64,000 nucleotides of DNA from Halichoerus grypus (lineage: Eukaryota > Chordata > Mammalia > Carnivora > Phocidae): the NCBI RefSeq assembly GCF_964656455.1, contig NC_135719.1:77595562-77659561 (forward strand). Direction: 5' to 3'. Positions 48,375 through 59,192 of the stretch are shown piece after piece. Below the pieces are notes generated by a model. The model ran no database searches. It was not told the origin of the DNA and saw nothing but the letters and a program-made list of their open reading frames with translations. The translations under genes and the position numbers were made by a program. Positions within the stretch are counted from its first letter, which is position 1, and every line of letters begins with the position of its first letter.

Positions 48375-49420
48375 TATAAAGTTGTTATAAGGATTATGTG
48401 TTACATAGTGTGCACTAGATTGATCTGAGTTTCCATCATTCCTGCTAAACTGAAACTAAGAATTTCTTCACAACACAATCAGATTTTACTTATTACCTAC
48501 CTTAATCCTAACCAGGTTAAATACGTTACACTTAATTTTAAGTTTTCTAATTTTGTTTCAAGTAATTGTATTTCTGTATAAAATTACTATCTTTAGGGAC
48601 ACCTTACCTACTATGCGCTCAAGATACTCCAAACACTTCAGTAACAGGAAATTTTGCCTCAACCAAAATTTTTTTTAATCTATGAACGCGAGAATTCAAA
48701 TAGATGACAGTTTTGTAGTACACATTTTAAAATAACAGAACAGCTCATAAAGAGACTGTACTGAAACCCCTTTAGCCGAAATCAATCGAGTAAGAGTTTG
48801 CCTATTATTCCCTACTCGAGCTGTAGGAAGTGTCCTATGAATGTGTGAATAAGGTCGATCACATTGCTATTAAAATTCATACCTGACTGCTGAAACATCT
48901 ATTTCCAGATTGAAAATTTTTAAAAACGAAGGGCAGTGACTCCTGATTCCTATACATATATAATAAAAGAGAACCATGCTATTAAAAGAGAACGGTGCAT
49001 CTGATCCCGCCCCGAAATACTATGGAGTCCAGTCCATGGGGGCATTCTTTCATTCAGTAAATCTTTATTATCCTATCATGTGCTAGGCCTTGCACAGTGA
49101 ACACAACCCCCACCCCCACCCAAAAAAAAAAAAAAAATCCCTTCCCTCCTAATAGGTATGCCTGCCGGTACTGTAAGGCTGCCCAAGTCTCAGCTCCTCC
49201 AAACCAAGCCCTGGCCACACCCCCACCCCATAAGGGTCAATCACACGGACACCCCACCCGAATTCAACGGGTGCGCTAGCCTTGCAGCCCTGATACACAG
49301 CCTCGGTCCCTGGTTTCTTAGCTATTCCGGGTCTCAACCCCTCCAGCAGCCTGCGGACCCCCGAGAGCCGCCACTCCCACCCCAGCTCCGGGTGGAGGCA
49401 GCCGGGGAGGTGGGGGGGTT
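48375..49420. other. unassigned DNA left of the CpG island
   Basis: An A-run at about 49122-49137. CpG density rises from about 49240. No exon recognised. Confidence 0.4.
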
Positions 49421-50060
49421 CACCCCTAGAAGCGCCACGTGCACGCCCGGCGCGCGCCCCCGCCGCCCTCCGCTCGTCCCGCGCAGGCGCGGGAGCCGCC
49501 GCCGCCCGGCTCGCGCGCGCCCCCTTGCCTCGCGGCCCGCCCCTATCATCCCCGGTCCCACGCGATCACACCCCGACCCCACCGGCCGGCGCCTCTTACC
49601 GGCGCTCTGGCCCCGGCGCCCCGGCCTCCTGGCTCCCGGCGGCCGCCTCGCGGGGCGCCTCCTCCTCGGCCGCCGCGGCCGCCTCGGAAGCCCCGGCCGC
49701 GACCCCGGCGGCCGCCACTGTCCCCGCCGCCGCCGCCTCTCGCCACTGCCCCTGCGGCTCCCGCCCGGTCGCGGTCTCCGCCGGGCCGGTCACGGCCGGG
49801 TCGGCGGCCGCGGCCGCCCCGAGCTCCTCGCTCCGCCTGCATCTGGCCGCCGCGGAGACGCCCTGGCCCCACCGGAAACGGGTGGCTTGGAGGAGCCGCG
49901 AGCGACGGGCCCCCGGCGGCGGCGAGCGCGGGGTGCGGGGCCGGGGATGGAAGCCGGCCGCGGCGGGGGCGGGGCCCGGGGCCTGGCAGGTGGGGCCGGA
50001 ACCGGGGCCCGGGGCAGGCTGGGGCTTCAGAGGAGAAGGCCCGACTCGGGAGAGGGAAGT
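49421..50060. promoter_or_regulatory. AVEN: CpG island promoter of AVEN
   Basis: This is a very GC- and CpG-rich block in otherwise AT-rich DNA. It covers exon 1, its donor and the sequence upstream of the ATG. Visible sites: a GC box GGGGGCGGGGCC (49965-49976), an ETS-type ACCGGAAACG (49871-49880) about 30 bases upstream of the ATG, an NRF1-like GCGCAGGCGC (49481-49490) and an E-box CACGTG (49436-49441), the last two just inside intron 1. No TATA box is evident, as is usual for this promoter class. The transcription start cannot be placed exactly; it is probably between about 49850 and 50000 on the minus strand. Confidence 0.9.
49600..49842 (-). CDS. AVEN: AVEN coding exon 1 (RGG-rich amino end, codons 1-81)
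   Basis: AVEN inhibits apoptosis: in human it binds Bcl-xL and Apaf-1 and dampens caspase-9 activation, and it is linked to ATM activation. Its arginine-glycine amino end is reported to bind G-quadruplex RNA. The minus-strand frame starts with ATG at 49842 (MQAERGARGGRGRRP) and has RGG triplets at residues 8, 35, 53, 56, 59 and 65, matching the human amino end as I remember it; human looks a few residues longer. The frame reaches a clean donor, CCG|GTAAGAG, with GT at 49599-49598, and ends in phase 0. Exon 2 then starts with Val-Glu-Asp-Asp, as in human. The Kozak context is weak (C at -3, C at +4). The frame stays open upstream to a GTG at 49872, but there is no earlier in-frame ATG in that stretch. 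A second minus frame over the same bases, 65 codons, is a shadow of the GC-rich DNA. Confidence 0.95.
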
Positions 50061-50496
50061 GGGGGAACCGGTCGGTCTGGGGGGGGCCGGTGGCTTAAGG
50101 ATGGGTTATAAAGTAAAGGGGTGGGTTCAACCGTTTGTATAATAGGAGCTCGTTTTTGTTAAGAAAAATACGAATATGAATGTATTTGCATTAAAAAAAA
50201 TCTAAAACGTATATACCAAAATGTAATCAGAGGTTAACTGTATGGTGAGACTCCCAGTGAGTTAATTTTTCCCTTTTTTCCCCATTTAATCTCCTGATTT
50301 TCAAGAATGAATGTGTATAATTATTAAAATTATTCTGAATTCAGGGATCAGGAGGAGGCGTGGAGGAAAAGGCGGGTGGGCCCCAGGTGAGAGGTGTGGC
50401 CCACAGCAAGCAACTGGGATAGCACAGGGCGAAAGTGGTAATGGACGGAAGGGCTCCCAAGTCCTGGAGAGAACTGTTGTAGAAATGACTACTTTA
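50061..50496. other. unassigned DNA upstream of AVEN
   Basis: G-rich purine stretch up to 50100, then AT-rich DNA. Nothing else. Confidence 0.4.
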
Positions 50497-50655
50497 GCCC
50501 ACACTTACTGAGCACGTGGGTGTTTAATTCTGTCAGCCCTGTTAGGTAGGTGCAGCTGTCATCCTTACTTTGCAGATGAGAAGCAGCCCTAGAGGTTAAA
50601 CAACTTCCCTTATGTGGTGAACCCACATTTTAAGTCAAGCGGGCTCACTCCAGTG
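50497..50655 (-). mobile_element. MIR
   Basis: Antisense MIR: 'actttgcagatgagaagcag', 'agaggttaaacaacttccct'. Confidence 0.75.
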
Positions 50656-50959
50656 TATTCTTGTGTGTGTGTGTCACTTATTTAGTAGAAGTTTTTGAAA
50701 CTCATCATGATTTAATATTTTTTATTACTACGTAGTAGTCCATTTTTTAGTCCAGTCTATCCTTCTAACCAGGGGGAAGAAGGGCAATTGGTTATATGGA
50801 TACATGGAAGTCATTTTTAACTTTGTATTACAGAAGCCACATAAAATTAAAAACGGGGGCTAAAATTCCCATCATCCAATCAGCACAGCAAAGCAAGTGA
50901 CTTTTCCCCCCTTCCCAGTCCTTTCTTATATCCATATATACTTAATACTGTTCACTGCT

Positions 50960-51318
50960 TCTAATTGTCTACTCTGTGTCAGGCACACTGCTTAGTCCTG
51001 GAGATTTAAAAAAAAAAAAAAAAAAAGCCACTCTCCCTGCCTTCAAGTAGCTCACTTCCCACTTTCCCTAAGGAGGATAACCTTGTAAATAGATGATTGC
51101 ACTAGTGTGCTGAGTGCAGTGAATGATTCAAGGTGAAGGCCCAAAGGAAGAAAAAAAACCCATGCCTAATGAGCAGCCCAAGGCCTTGTGAGAAATAGAC
51201 CCTTGAGCCAAGGCCTAATGGTTAAGCAGGAGTTTGTCTGGCTAATAAGTGGGATATGGGAGCTTTCTAGACAGGGAACCACTGAAGGATTATAAACTGG
51301 AGAGAAACAATCTTAAAC
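50960..51318 (-). mobile_element. L2 3' fragment
   Basis: Antisense L2: 'ctactctgtgtcaggcacac', 'ctccctgccttcaagtagct'. An 18-A run at about 51009-51026 interrupts it. Confidence 0.7.
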
Positions 51319-51330
51319 ATAGTGACTCAG

Positions 51331-51529
51331 GGGCGCCTGGGTGGCTCAGATGGTTAAGCGTCTGCCTTCGGCTCAGGTCATGATCCAGGGTCCTGGGATC
51401 GAGTCCCGCATCGGGCTCCCTGCTCAGCGGGGAGCCTGCTTCTCCCTCTCCCGCTGCCTCTCTCCCTGCTTATGCTCTCTCTCTGTATCTCTGTGTCTCA
51501 AGTGAATAAATTAAAAAAAAAAAAAAAAA
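51331..51529 (+). mobile_element. CAN-SINE
   Basis: Full length; perfect duplication ATAGTGACTCAG at 51319-51330 and 51530-51541. Confidence 0.97.
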
Positions 51530-51539
51530 ATAGTGACTC

Positions 51540-51735
51540 AGAGCATGGTTCTGAGTACTTCCTATATAACACTTCATTTAAACCTCACAGCAGCCTTATG
51601 AGGTTATACTAGTTTCAGCCCTGTTTTACAGATGAAAGATCTAACAAAAGAACTTCCACGATCACACAGCTAGGAAGTAATTGGATTGGAACCTTGGGCA
51701 GTCTGGCTTCAGAGTCTATGCTGTTAACCACTACA
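51540..51735 (-). mobile_element. MIR
   Basis: Antisense MIR: 'cctcacagcagccttatgag', 'cctgttttacagatgaaaga', 'cacacagctaggaagtaatt', 'gctgttaaccactacact'. Confidence 0.85.
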
Positions 51736-52417
51736 CTCAGAAAAATCATTCTATAGAGGAGAATTCGAATCCTAGGCAGAGCCATTAGGAAACTACTTAA
51801 TAGCCCCAGCCACAAATGATTAGGGCCTAAATGAAGTTGAGAGCCAAAGAGGCAAATAATGGGAGAATTGATAGGACCTCATGATCAGTTAGTTGTAAGT
51901 GGGGTGGGCAGGTGGTGAGAAGTTAGAGGTCATGCCCAGGTTTCTTGCTTGATGGTAGTTAATGATGCCACTAGTCAAGAGAGGGAATACAGTGTTGGGG
52001 GACATGTGTCAGGGAAGGTTGTCAGTGTAACAGTATTTTTTAACATTGTATATTGTTCTGTGTTACTTCATTGTCTTAATAATGAACATTTTTGTCAGTG
52101 GACACTATTAATTCTTGCACAGTACATCAAATTTTTCTTTTCCCTCTCCACTGATCCCCAGCCTTTCCCTTTGTTTTATTCCTCCACACCCTATTTTTCT
52201 CATTTTTTTCCCATGTCTATACTTGTCAAATTAAGACTATCAGTAGCACCCAGGATTAAGTTATTCATCCCCATGCTCAACTTTCAAATGTAATAATCCA
52301 CCTCTAGATAAACACTAAACAGGAAGATGAGAATAGTAACAACAAATGTATCATTTTCCCTGTGCACCATAAAGAAGCTAAGAGGAGACACAGACAGATA
52401 AGAAAGGCATTTTTAAG
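51736..52417. other. unassigned upstream DNA
   Basis: Nothing recognised. Confidence 0.4.
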
Positions 52418-52430
52418 AATTCATTGGACA

Positions 52431-52634
52431 GGGTGCCTGGATGGCTCACTCAGTTAAGCGTCTGCCTTTGACTCAGGTCACAATCCCAGGGCCCTAGGAT
52501 GGAGTCCTGAGCTCCTTGCTCAGTGGGGAGTCTGCTTCTCCCTCTGCCCCTCCCCCCCTGCTTGTGCACGCCCTCTCTCTCTCTTTCTCTCTCTCTCTCC
52601 CTCTTGTGCTCTCTCAAATAAAATATTAAAAAAA
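52431..52634 (+). mobile_element. CAN-SINE
   Basis: Older sense copy with a small deletion; duplication AATTCATTGGACA / AATACATTGGACA at 52418-52430 and 52635-52647. Confidence 0.95.
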
Positions 52635-52916
52635 AATACATTGGACAACCTGGAACTTCATCCCCTGTGTGGCCAGGAACCATAATATTTTGGTACATTA
52701 TCTCTTCCTAATTCTACATTAAGTGACATAAAGTTGGTACTTGAAATGGGTCACAGTAGGAATTTTTACACCACAGAAATTGGCAAATTTTTGCAAATCA
52801 GGGCTTTGTTGGAGGTGAGGGTGGAACCAGTTGTAAAATATTTACCAGCATACCACCATAATTTGGGCTCTCACCATGATGAAGATCCACATATTAATCT
52901 CACACCAGACAGCATA

Positions 52917-53135
52917 AATAAAGGTTTCAACCTTGGCCCATTTAGGGCTGGGTAATCTTTGTGGTGGTGGCTTGTCCTGTGCATTGTAGAATGTTTAACA
53001 GCATCCCTGGCCTCTATCCACTAGTTGCTACCCTCTAGCCCCACCTCCTCCCCCCAGTCGTGACAACCAAAAATGTCTCCAGTTTTTGCCAAGTGTCCCC
53101 TGATGGGCAAAATCATCCTGGATGAGAACCGCCAG
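52917..53135 (-). mobile_element. MER20 (hAT-Charlie DNA element)
   Basis: Near full-length (about 219 bp) reverse copy: 'gtcctgtgcattgtagaatg', 'cagcatccctggcctctatc', 'gtgacaaccaaaaatgtctc', and the end 'gatgagaaccgccag' against consensus TGAGAACCACTG. Confidence 0.9.
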
Positions 53136-53214
53136 CAAAAAGTGATTTAACTATATAACTATCACACAAAAAGCCTCCAAAATTATGATTGAAAAGATGG
53201 ACTTGTTTGTGGAC

Positions 53215-53690
53215 AGTAAGAGCTAACATTTATTTAACACTTACTTTGTGCCTGGCACTATTCCAAGCACTCTAAATGTACTAACTTTCAATCTTCAGAC
53301 TATTCCTATAAGGTAAATACTAGTATTCCTATTTTATAGATAAGAAAACTGAGTCACAGAGGAGTTAAATAATTTGCTCCAACTAATAAGTGACAGAGTG
53401 GGATTCATACCCATTCAGTCTGGTTTCAGAGTCTCTGTTCTTTTTTCTTTTTTTTTTTTTTAAAGATTTTATTTGACAGAGAGAGACACAGCGAGAGAGG
53501 GAACACAAGCAGGGGGAGTGGGAGAGGGAGAAGCAGGCTTCCTGCTGAGCAGGGAGCCCGATGTGGGGCTCGATCCCAGGACCCTGGGATCATGACCTGA
53601 GCCGAAGGCAGACGCTTAACGACTGAGCCACCCAGGCGCCCCCAGAGTCTGTGTTCTTAAGTCTATGCTGCAGACGCCACCAGATATCCA
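53215..53690 (-). mobile_element. MIR split by a SINE
   Basis: Antisense MIR: 'cactttgtgcctggcac'-like 'cttactttgtgcctggcact', 'ttttatagataagaaaactg', 'aagtgacagagtgggattca', resuming after the SINE at 53659. Confidence 0.87.
53443..53642 (-). mobile_element. CAN-SINE (young)
   Basis: Near-consensus. Duplication CAGAGTCTCTGTTCTT / CAGAGTCTGTGTTCTT at 53427-53442 and 53643-53658, inside the MIR. Confidence 0.97.
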
Positions 53691-54202
53691 GGGACTATAT
53701 TACTCTCCCCTTCGCCATCTGTCCATTTAAGATTTTCTTCAAATCAGCCAGGAGCGTTTAGGCATGGAGAATTCTGAGATCCCCCTGCTAACACTTCCTA
53801 ACTGGAAGGACATCTTTAGCTGAAGTTCTTTTAATCAAGATGTTGAGTATGCTTTCCTCTTTGATTCTGATTCACTTGGAAAAGGAATCTATCATCAAGG
53901 ATAAAAATGGCACTCTTGCATTGCAAGAAACCAGAGGTCTTTTGATTTTATAAATAACAAAGGGAAGGAAGATTTTCTGCTACTGCTTTAACTTGATAGT
54001 CCTGATTTTAAACATATGCCATTGCATGAATAAAAAATTTTGTTTCCCTTAGGTAATATTCATGAGCCATCAAAAAGAAAGTGCTGAATTACATAGGTAG
54101 CTCCTTTAGAAAATAAACTGGACTTTTTGCATATTTTTAAATATATATAACTTGATTTATTTAAAGTTAAAAAAAAAAAATGAGGCAGCTAATTCCTTAA
54201 GG
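53691..54202. other. unassigned upstream DNA
   Basis: Nothing recognised. Confidence 0.4.
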
Positions 54203-54377
54203 CAGTAGTTCTCAAAATGTGGACCAGCAGCATAGCATCACCTGGGGACTTGTAAGAAAAGCACGTTCTCAGGCCTCACCCCAAATCAGAAACTGGGGAT
54301 GAGGCCCAGCAATCAGTGGTTCACAACCATACCCCCATCAAGTGGTTCAGATGCATGCTCAAATTTGAGAACCACTG
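54203..54377 (+). mobile_element. MER5A (hAT-Charlie DNA element)
   Basis: Near full length: CAGTAGTTCTCAAA at the left end and TTTGAGAACCACTG at the right end form terminal inverted repeats; 'cacctggggacttgtaagaa' and 'ccccaaatcagaaactgggg' inside. Confidence 0.9.
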
Positions 54378-54944
54378 AATCAAGGTAGTATTTGAGCCTT
54401 CAAACATCATAATTCCAGGAAACCTCATAATTCCTAGCCCGACACCATAGAGCTTACAAACTCTCACTGTTTGATGAAAGTGGATGTTATGATAGGACAT
54501 AAAAATAAAAAAGTAATCAAAAAATAATTAAAAAGCATCGTCCCTTTGCAAATAAATTTTCATGGAACAAAGGCATCTTCCTGATTCTTCTCTTCATAGG
54601 CAGATTTTCTACAGTTTTGTGGATTTCTGATGCTTAGTATATAAACAGCACAAACTGGGAAACATCGATAAGGGCTCTCACAAGAGGCCTTTGTATTTCT
54701 CAGGTGTTTTTGAACAGCCACAGCCCCTGTGGAGGGGTGCTGGAGCTGCAGGGGGAGGGCCTTTGGCAGGAGCTCTCCTTTCAGGCCAGAATCCCCAGCC
54801 TCTAACCTGCTGAGGACATGGGCGAGTGAGCCGCCTGCCAGGTCACAATAGTGTCCCGGCCCCTAGAGCTGGAGTCAGGAAACCCCCGAAAATGAACGGG
54901 GCAAACTCCCCCAACATGGAGAATTCATGACTCGGCCCCTCCTT
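54378..54944. other. unassigned upstream DNA
   Basis: Nothing firm. Short (CT)n at about 54942-54962 follows. Confidence 0.4.
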
Positions 54945-56030
54945 CTCTCTCTCTCTCTCTCCCTCTATCCCCACTCTCAGCTGCTGACCTTGCTTTCCAT
55001 TTCACAGAGAAAGGGAAGCAATCAGAATAGAATTTCCACCAGGCCATTACTCACAGCCTCTCTGTATCAGCGCCCCTCTACCCTGCTGTGCCCTCTCCTA
55101 TTACTACAAAGAGGTCTCGGCGCCCATGCCAGCCCCCTGCCTCTATTGTTGCATGAGGTCCTATCCCTGCTCACCTGCTGGAGGGCATCTCTCCCGCAAC
55201 TGCCCCCTCTCCTCCTACACATCAGTTTTTACCTGCTAACGGATCATTCCCATGAGCATTCAAACATGCTAGACTGCTGCCTGTCTTAAAAAACAAAACA
55301 GGGGCGCCTGGGTGGCTCGGTCGTTAAGCGTCTGCCTTCGGCTCAGGTCATGATCCCAGGGTCCTGGAATCGAGCCCCACATCAGGCTCGCTGCTCAGCG
55401 GGAAGCCTGCTTCTCCCTCTCCCACTCCCCCTGCTTGTGTTCCCTCTCTGGCTGGCTTTCTCTCTGTCAAATAAATAAAATCTTTAAAAAAATAAAATAA
55501 AATAAAATAAAAATAAATAAAAAACAAAACAAAACAAAGCTCCTGGCCCCACATCCTAATCCAGTTTCTGCTGCATTTCTGGACTCCCTTCCATAGCAGA
55601 GCTCCTCAGAAGAGTCATCGATAGCGCTGTCTCCACTCTCCTCCAGTCAGTCTCTGAGCCACTCCACAAGCCTTGCCCACTAGCACCTCACCAAAGGACC
55701 TCTCGAGGTCTCTGTGATCTCATGTAACTAAGTCCAGTAGTCAGGCCCCTACCCAGGCTTCCTTGTGGTATCCGCCTCACTTGATACAATTCATCCTCTC
55801 TCCTCCTGGACGCGCTGTCCTGCCGCTGCTTCCAGAACAACACGCTATCCTCAGCATTCAAACACAGATACATACACCATGCCTTGAAGTCTGTTGGGAA
55901 GCCTTGGACAATACAGCCGGGAGCTCCTGGACTTCCCGATTCTCACACAAACCCGTTTGGGCAGTACCTGCCTGCCTTTGTCATGTCACGGCACACAAAG
56001 GAACTGAAATTTGCCCAGCACTCTGGGGTA
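54945..56030 (+). mobile_element. L2-clade LINE fragment
   Basis: Same family and part as the element starting at 4470: 'ggatcattcccatgagcatt', 'caaacatgctagactgctgc', then after the SINE 'agtcatcgatagcgctgtct'. The right half is weak. Confidence 0.6.
55301..55518 (+). mobile_element. CAN-SINE with (AAAAT)n tail
   Basis: Near-consensus body. The tail grew into AAAAT repeats (about 55488-55515). Duplication AAAAAACAAAACA at 55288-55300 and after 55518. Confidence 0.95.
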
Positions 56031-56208
56031 ACCAGACAAGTCTGATCCCAGCTGGAGGAGGCCCTCCTGGGCACCTCCAAGGCCTGATGCGGCACAGTGC
56101 GTGCACGGAATGGCTCCAGCTTATGCCTTCATGTAACACAATCCCACCTGTTTTCCTGTCCTACAGGAAAAATACAGTCATTTGATGTCCTGGGTGATAG
56201 ACTTCTGT

Positions 56209-56410
56209 TTTGTTTTGTTTTGTTTAAGATTTTATTTATTTATTTGACAGAGAGAGATAGCGAGAGAGGGAACACAAGCAGGGGGAGTGGGAGAGGGAGA
56301 AGCAGGCTTCCAGCTGAGCAGGGAACCCGATGCGGGACTCGATCCCAGGACCCTGGGACCATGACCTGAGCCGAAGGCAGACGCTTAACGACTGAGCCAC
56401 CCAGGCGCCC
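56209..56410 (-). mobile_element. CAN-SINE (young)
   Basis: Near-consensus; perfect 19-base duplication CTGGGTGATAGACTTCTGT at 56190-56208 and 56411-56429. Confidence 0.98.
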
Positions 56411-56599
56411 CTGGGTGATAGACTTCTGTCCATAAATGTGCTACAAAGGCCCAACGTAATTCTTCTACCCTCTTTTTCTTAGAACTGTCAAAGTCTAACT
56501 CCCTCACTTCAACGACTATTGTATATATCTTTTATATGCCCCATGAAATCTAGCACAGTAGTACACACAGAATATGTTTTTAAAAACTTGCATTATCAA

Positions 56600-56745
56600 T
56601 AATATTGTAATAACTTTGTATGGTGACAGATTGGAACTACACTTACTACGGTGAGCATCTCAGAAAGTATAGAACTGTCAGATCACTATGTTGTACACCC
56701 AAAACCAGTATATTACATATCACCTATACTTCAGTTAAAACTAAT
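56600..56745 (+). mobile_element. L1 3' end
   Basis: 'taactttgtatggtgacaga', 'cactatgttgtacacccaaa', 'acctatacttcagttaaaac'. Short sense tail. Confidence 0.87.
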
Positions 56746-56772
56746 ACATACATGTTAGAAATTTTAAAAGAG

Positions 56773-56970
56773 GGGCGCCTGGGTGGCTCAGTTGGTTAAG
56801 CAACTGCCTTCGGCTCAGGTCATGATCCTGGAGTCCCGGGATCGAGTCCCACATCGGGCTCCCTGCTCAGCAGGGAGTCTGCTTCTCCCTCTGATCCTCC
56901 CCCTCTCATGCTCTCTGTCTCCCATTCTCTCTCTCAGATAAATAAATAAAATCTTAAAAAAAAAAAAAAA
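56773..56970 (+). mobile_element. CAN-SINE
   Basis: Full length; perfect duplication AGAAATTTTAAAAGAG at 56757-56772 and 56971-56986. Confidence 0.98.
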
Positions 56971-56986
56971 AGAAATTTTAAAAGAG

Positions 56987-57712
56987 CATGCATTACCTTA
57001 AAATTCTGATCCAGATATTATTGCTTCAGTGACACTAAGAAGTCATTTCTTAATCACCATGTATCTTTGGACAGAGTTCTAGCAATCAAAAGAAATAGAT
57101 AGACCTACTTTAAAATACAAACAAAAAAGGCAAATTCAGAACCTCTTTTACTCACACATTCCATCACTGGAAGTTCTTCCTGATATCTAACCCAATGCCA
57201 CCAAGTGTGTTTAAGCTTACTTTCTCCTGATTTATCCTTGAAAAGGAAGGGGGGAGGAAGATGAGCAGCTCATGAATACTCTACGTAACAACATGAGCTG
57301 GTTATGATGATGTCCTGGTATCATTGGATTGTAGACGCTATTAAAGTTTCCACTATGGTTGCTATAGAAACAGTGAAGCGTGATTCAGGCATAAAGCCTC
57401 TCATAGAAAAGGTATTTCAGAAAAGCAAGGTCTAAGCTCATCTCCTGCAAAACCTCAAAAGTCATCAAGGCTACTCCACAAAGAAAAGAATTCATCTGAT
57501 ACACAGTGTTACCTTTTTTGTTTTTTGCGTTGGTTTGCTTCCTTTGTATAATTTATTGGCAAGAAAGAAGCAAGAAGCAATCTGCCAGAGTTGGGAACAA
57601 GGACAATTTTATTGTTCTAGGATTCGTCTTCTGTTTGGTGGTGGAAAATAAACCAGGGGTGATTGTTTGCTCTCTGCTGATGCTGGGCACCCTAGAAATA
57701 AACATACTCTCT
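56987..57712. other. unassigned upstream DNA
   Basis: Nothing recognised; a 77-codon hydrophobic open frame (57506-57739) runs into the next SINE and looks like chance. Confidence 0.4.
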
Positions 57713-57734
57713 ACAAAGAGAACTTTTATTTATT

Positions 57735-57938
57735 TCTAAAGATTTTATTTACTTGAGAGAGAGAGAGTGCACACACACATGTGGGGGGAGGGGCAGAGGG
57801 AGAGGGAGAGAGAATCTCAAGCAAACTCTTCACTGAGTGGGGAGCCCAATGCAAGGCTCCATCTCACGACCAGGAGATCATGACCTGAGTTGAAATCAAG
57901 AGTCAGATGCTCAGCTGACTGAGCCACGCAGGTGCCCC
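57735..57938 (-). mobile_element. CAN-SINE, older subfamily
   Basis: Reverse copy with 'agagtcagatgctcagctga' body; diverged duplication CAAAGAGAACTTTTATTT / CAAGGAGTAACTCTTAAC. Confidence 0.9.
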
Positions 57939-58071
57939 AAGGAGTAACTCTTAACTGGTTTTTGGGGTTGTGGAGGGAAATAAAATATAAATAAATGGTT
58001 ACCTGGGGAGTGAGAATTCATGAGTTCTTATTTGGTTACTCAAACTTTAAAAGTTTCCATTTTCCAGAGTG

Positions 58072-58250
58072 AAAGCGTCTGCCTTCAGCTCAGGTCATGA
58101 TCCCAGGGTCCTGGGATCGAACCCCACATCGGGCTCCCTGCTCAGCAGGGAGCCTGCTTCTCCCTCTCCTTCCACCCCTCCCCACTGCTTGTGCTCTCTC
58201 TCCCTCTCTTTCTCTCTCTCTTAAATAAATAAATAAAATCTTAAAAAAAA
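58072..58250 (+). mobile_element. 5'-truncated CAN-SINE
   Basis: Starts at 'aagcgtctgccttcagctc', so the first 30 or so bases including the A box are missing. B box, CT-rich region and tail are present. Confidence 0.93.
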
Positions 58251-58305
58251 TAGAATAAAATCAATCATTAAAAAAAAAGTTACTTCTCCATAAGCATAAT
58301 CTTTT

Positions 58306-58498
58306 TTTTTTTTTAAAGATTTTATTTATTTATCTGAGAGAGAGAATGGGAGACAGAGAGCATGAGAGGGGGAGGATCAGAGGGAGAAGCAGACTCCCCG
58401 CTGAGCAGGGAGCCCGATGTGGGACTCGATCCCGGGACTCCAGGATCATGACCTGAGCCGAAGGCAGTTGCTTAACCAACTGAGACACCCAGGCGCCC
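58306..58498 (-). mobile_element. CAN-SINE
   Basis: Full length; duplication CCATAAGCATAATCTTTT / CCATAAACATAATCTTTT. Confidence 0.96.
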
Positions 58499-58516
58499 CC
58501 ATAAACATAATCTTTT

Positions 58517-58939
58517 ACTCAAAAACCTTTTAGTGGTTCAAAAGTTTATTGTGGAAGACTATTACGCCTGAAACTCAGTTTTCACACTCAACTATCATCC
58601 ACACACAAAAAATCAGTCCTTCAGTCATGGAACCTACCTCATGTCCCATATGCCATTTTGACTGTGATAAGATCGATCCATTCCCACCAGCTTAGGAATC
58701 AGGAAAAAATCACCCTCTCAAACATGAGGCAGGGGAAAAAATGGAAAGAATAGAAAGAAGCAAATCTGGAAAGGAAGTATGTATCAAGTTCAAACAGGAA
58801 AAAATAAAAACTCAAATGTCCTCGAAGGCAGAGGGCAATCCAAATGTTATTGCACTCTTCAGTTGGAAAATTCCAATTTTAACAGCACTGTTATAAGCTA
58901 CAGTTCCCCTTTTCTAGGAAGTTCAGAAATTATCCTCAG
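58517..58939. other. unassigned upstream DNA
   Basis: Nothing recognised. Confidence 0.4.
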
Positions 58940-59105
58940 TCTTGCTATTTAAAGTATAGTTCATGGGTTAGCAGCATAGAGAGAGTCCTCAGGAGTTTTT
59001 AAGAAAGGTGGGATTGCAAGCTCCACCCTTCTGCAGCTTCACTAAATCCTCCAGGTAATTCATAATAAGCATGCTACATTTTGAGAAGCACTGATTCTAG
59101 TCCTG
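58940..59105 (+). mobile_element. MER5-like DNA element
   Basis: 'gtcctcaggagtttttaaga' inside and the end 'attttgagaagcactg' fit a Charlie/MER5 element. Confidence 0.65.
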
Positions 59106-59192
59106 GAGATTTTTTCATGTCCAACGTCTTCCCAGGTGACACCAACACTGGCCATCTATCGAATGCACCTTGAGTTGCGAGGATCTAGAGAG

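Larger units (their letters stand above)
9423..49599 (-). other. AVEN: AVEN intron 1 (about 40.2 kb)
   Basis: The interval is bounded by the exon 1 donor (GTAAGAG) and the exon 2 acceptor (TTGCAG). It contains no other recognisable coding exon. It holds most of the SINEs, several L1 3' ends, two MaLR LTRs, MIR and Tigger relics and a 266-bp direct duplication. From the human locus, plus-strand 5' non-coding exons of CHRM5 could lie here. They cannot be recognised from sequence alone. Confidence 0.9.

Noticed and set aside
49596..49793. 65-codon Ala/Glu-rich minus frame starting MTGPAETATG
   Set aside because: It is a shadow frame of AVEN exon 1; only the MQAERG frame joins exon 2 in phase with AVEN text.
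49158..50111. 317-codon open frame across the CpG island
   Set aside because: Composition-driven: three overlapping frames are open together, the peptide is low-complexity Pro/Arg/Gly/Ala, and AVEN exon 1 on the other strand explains the DNA.
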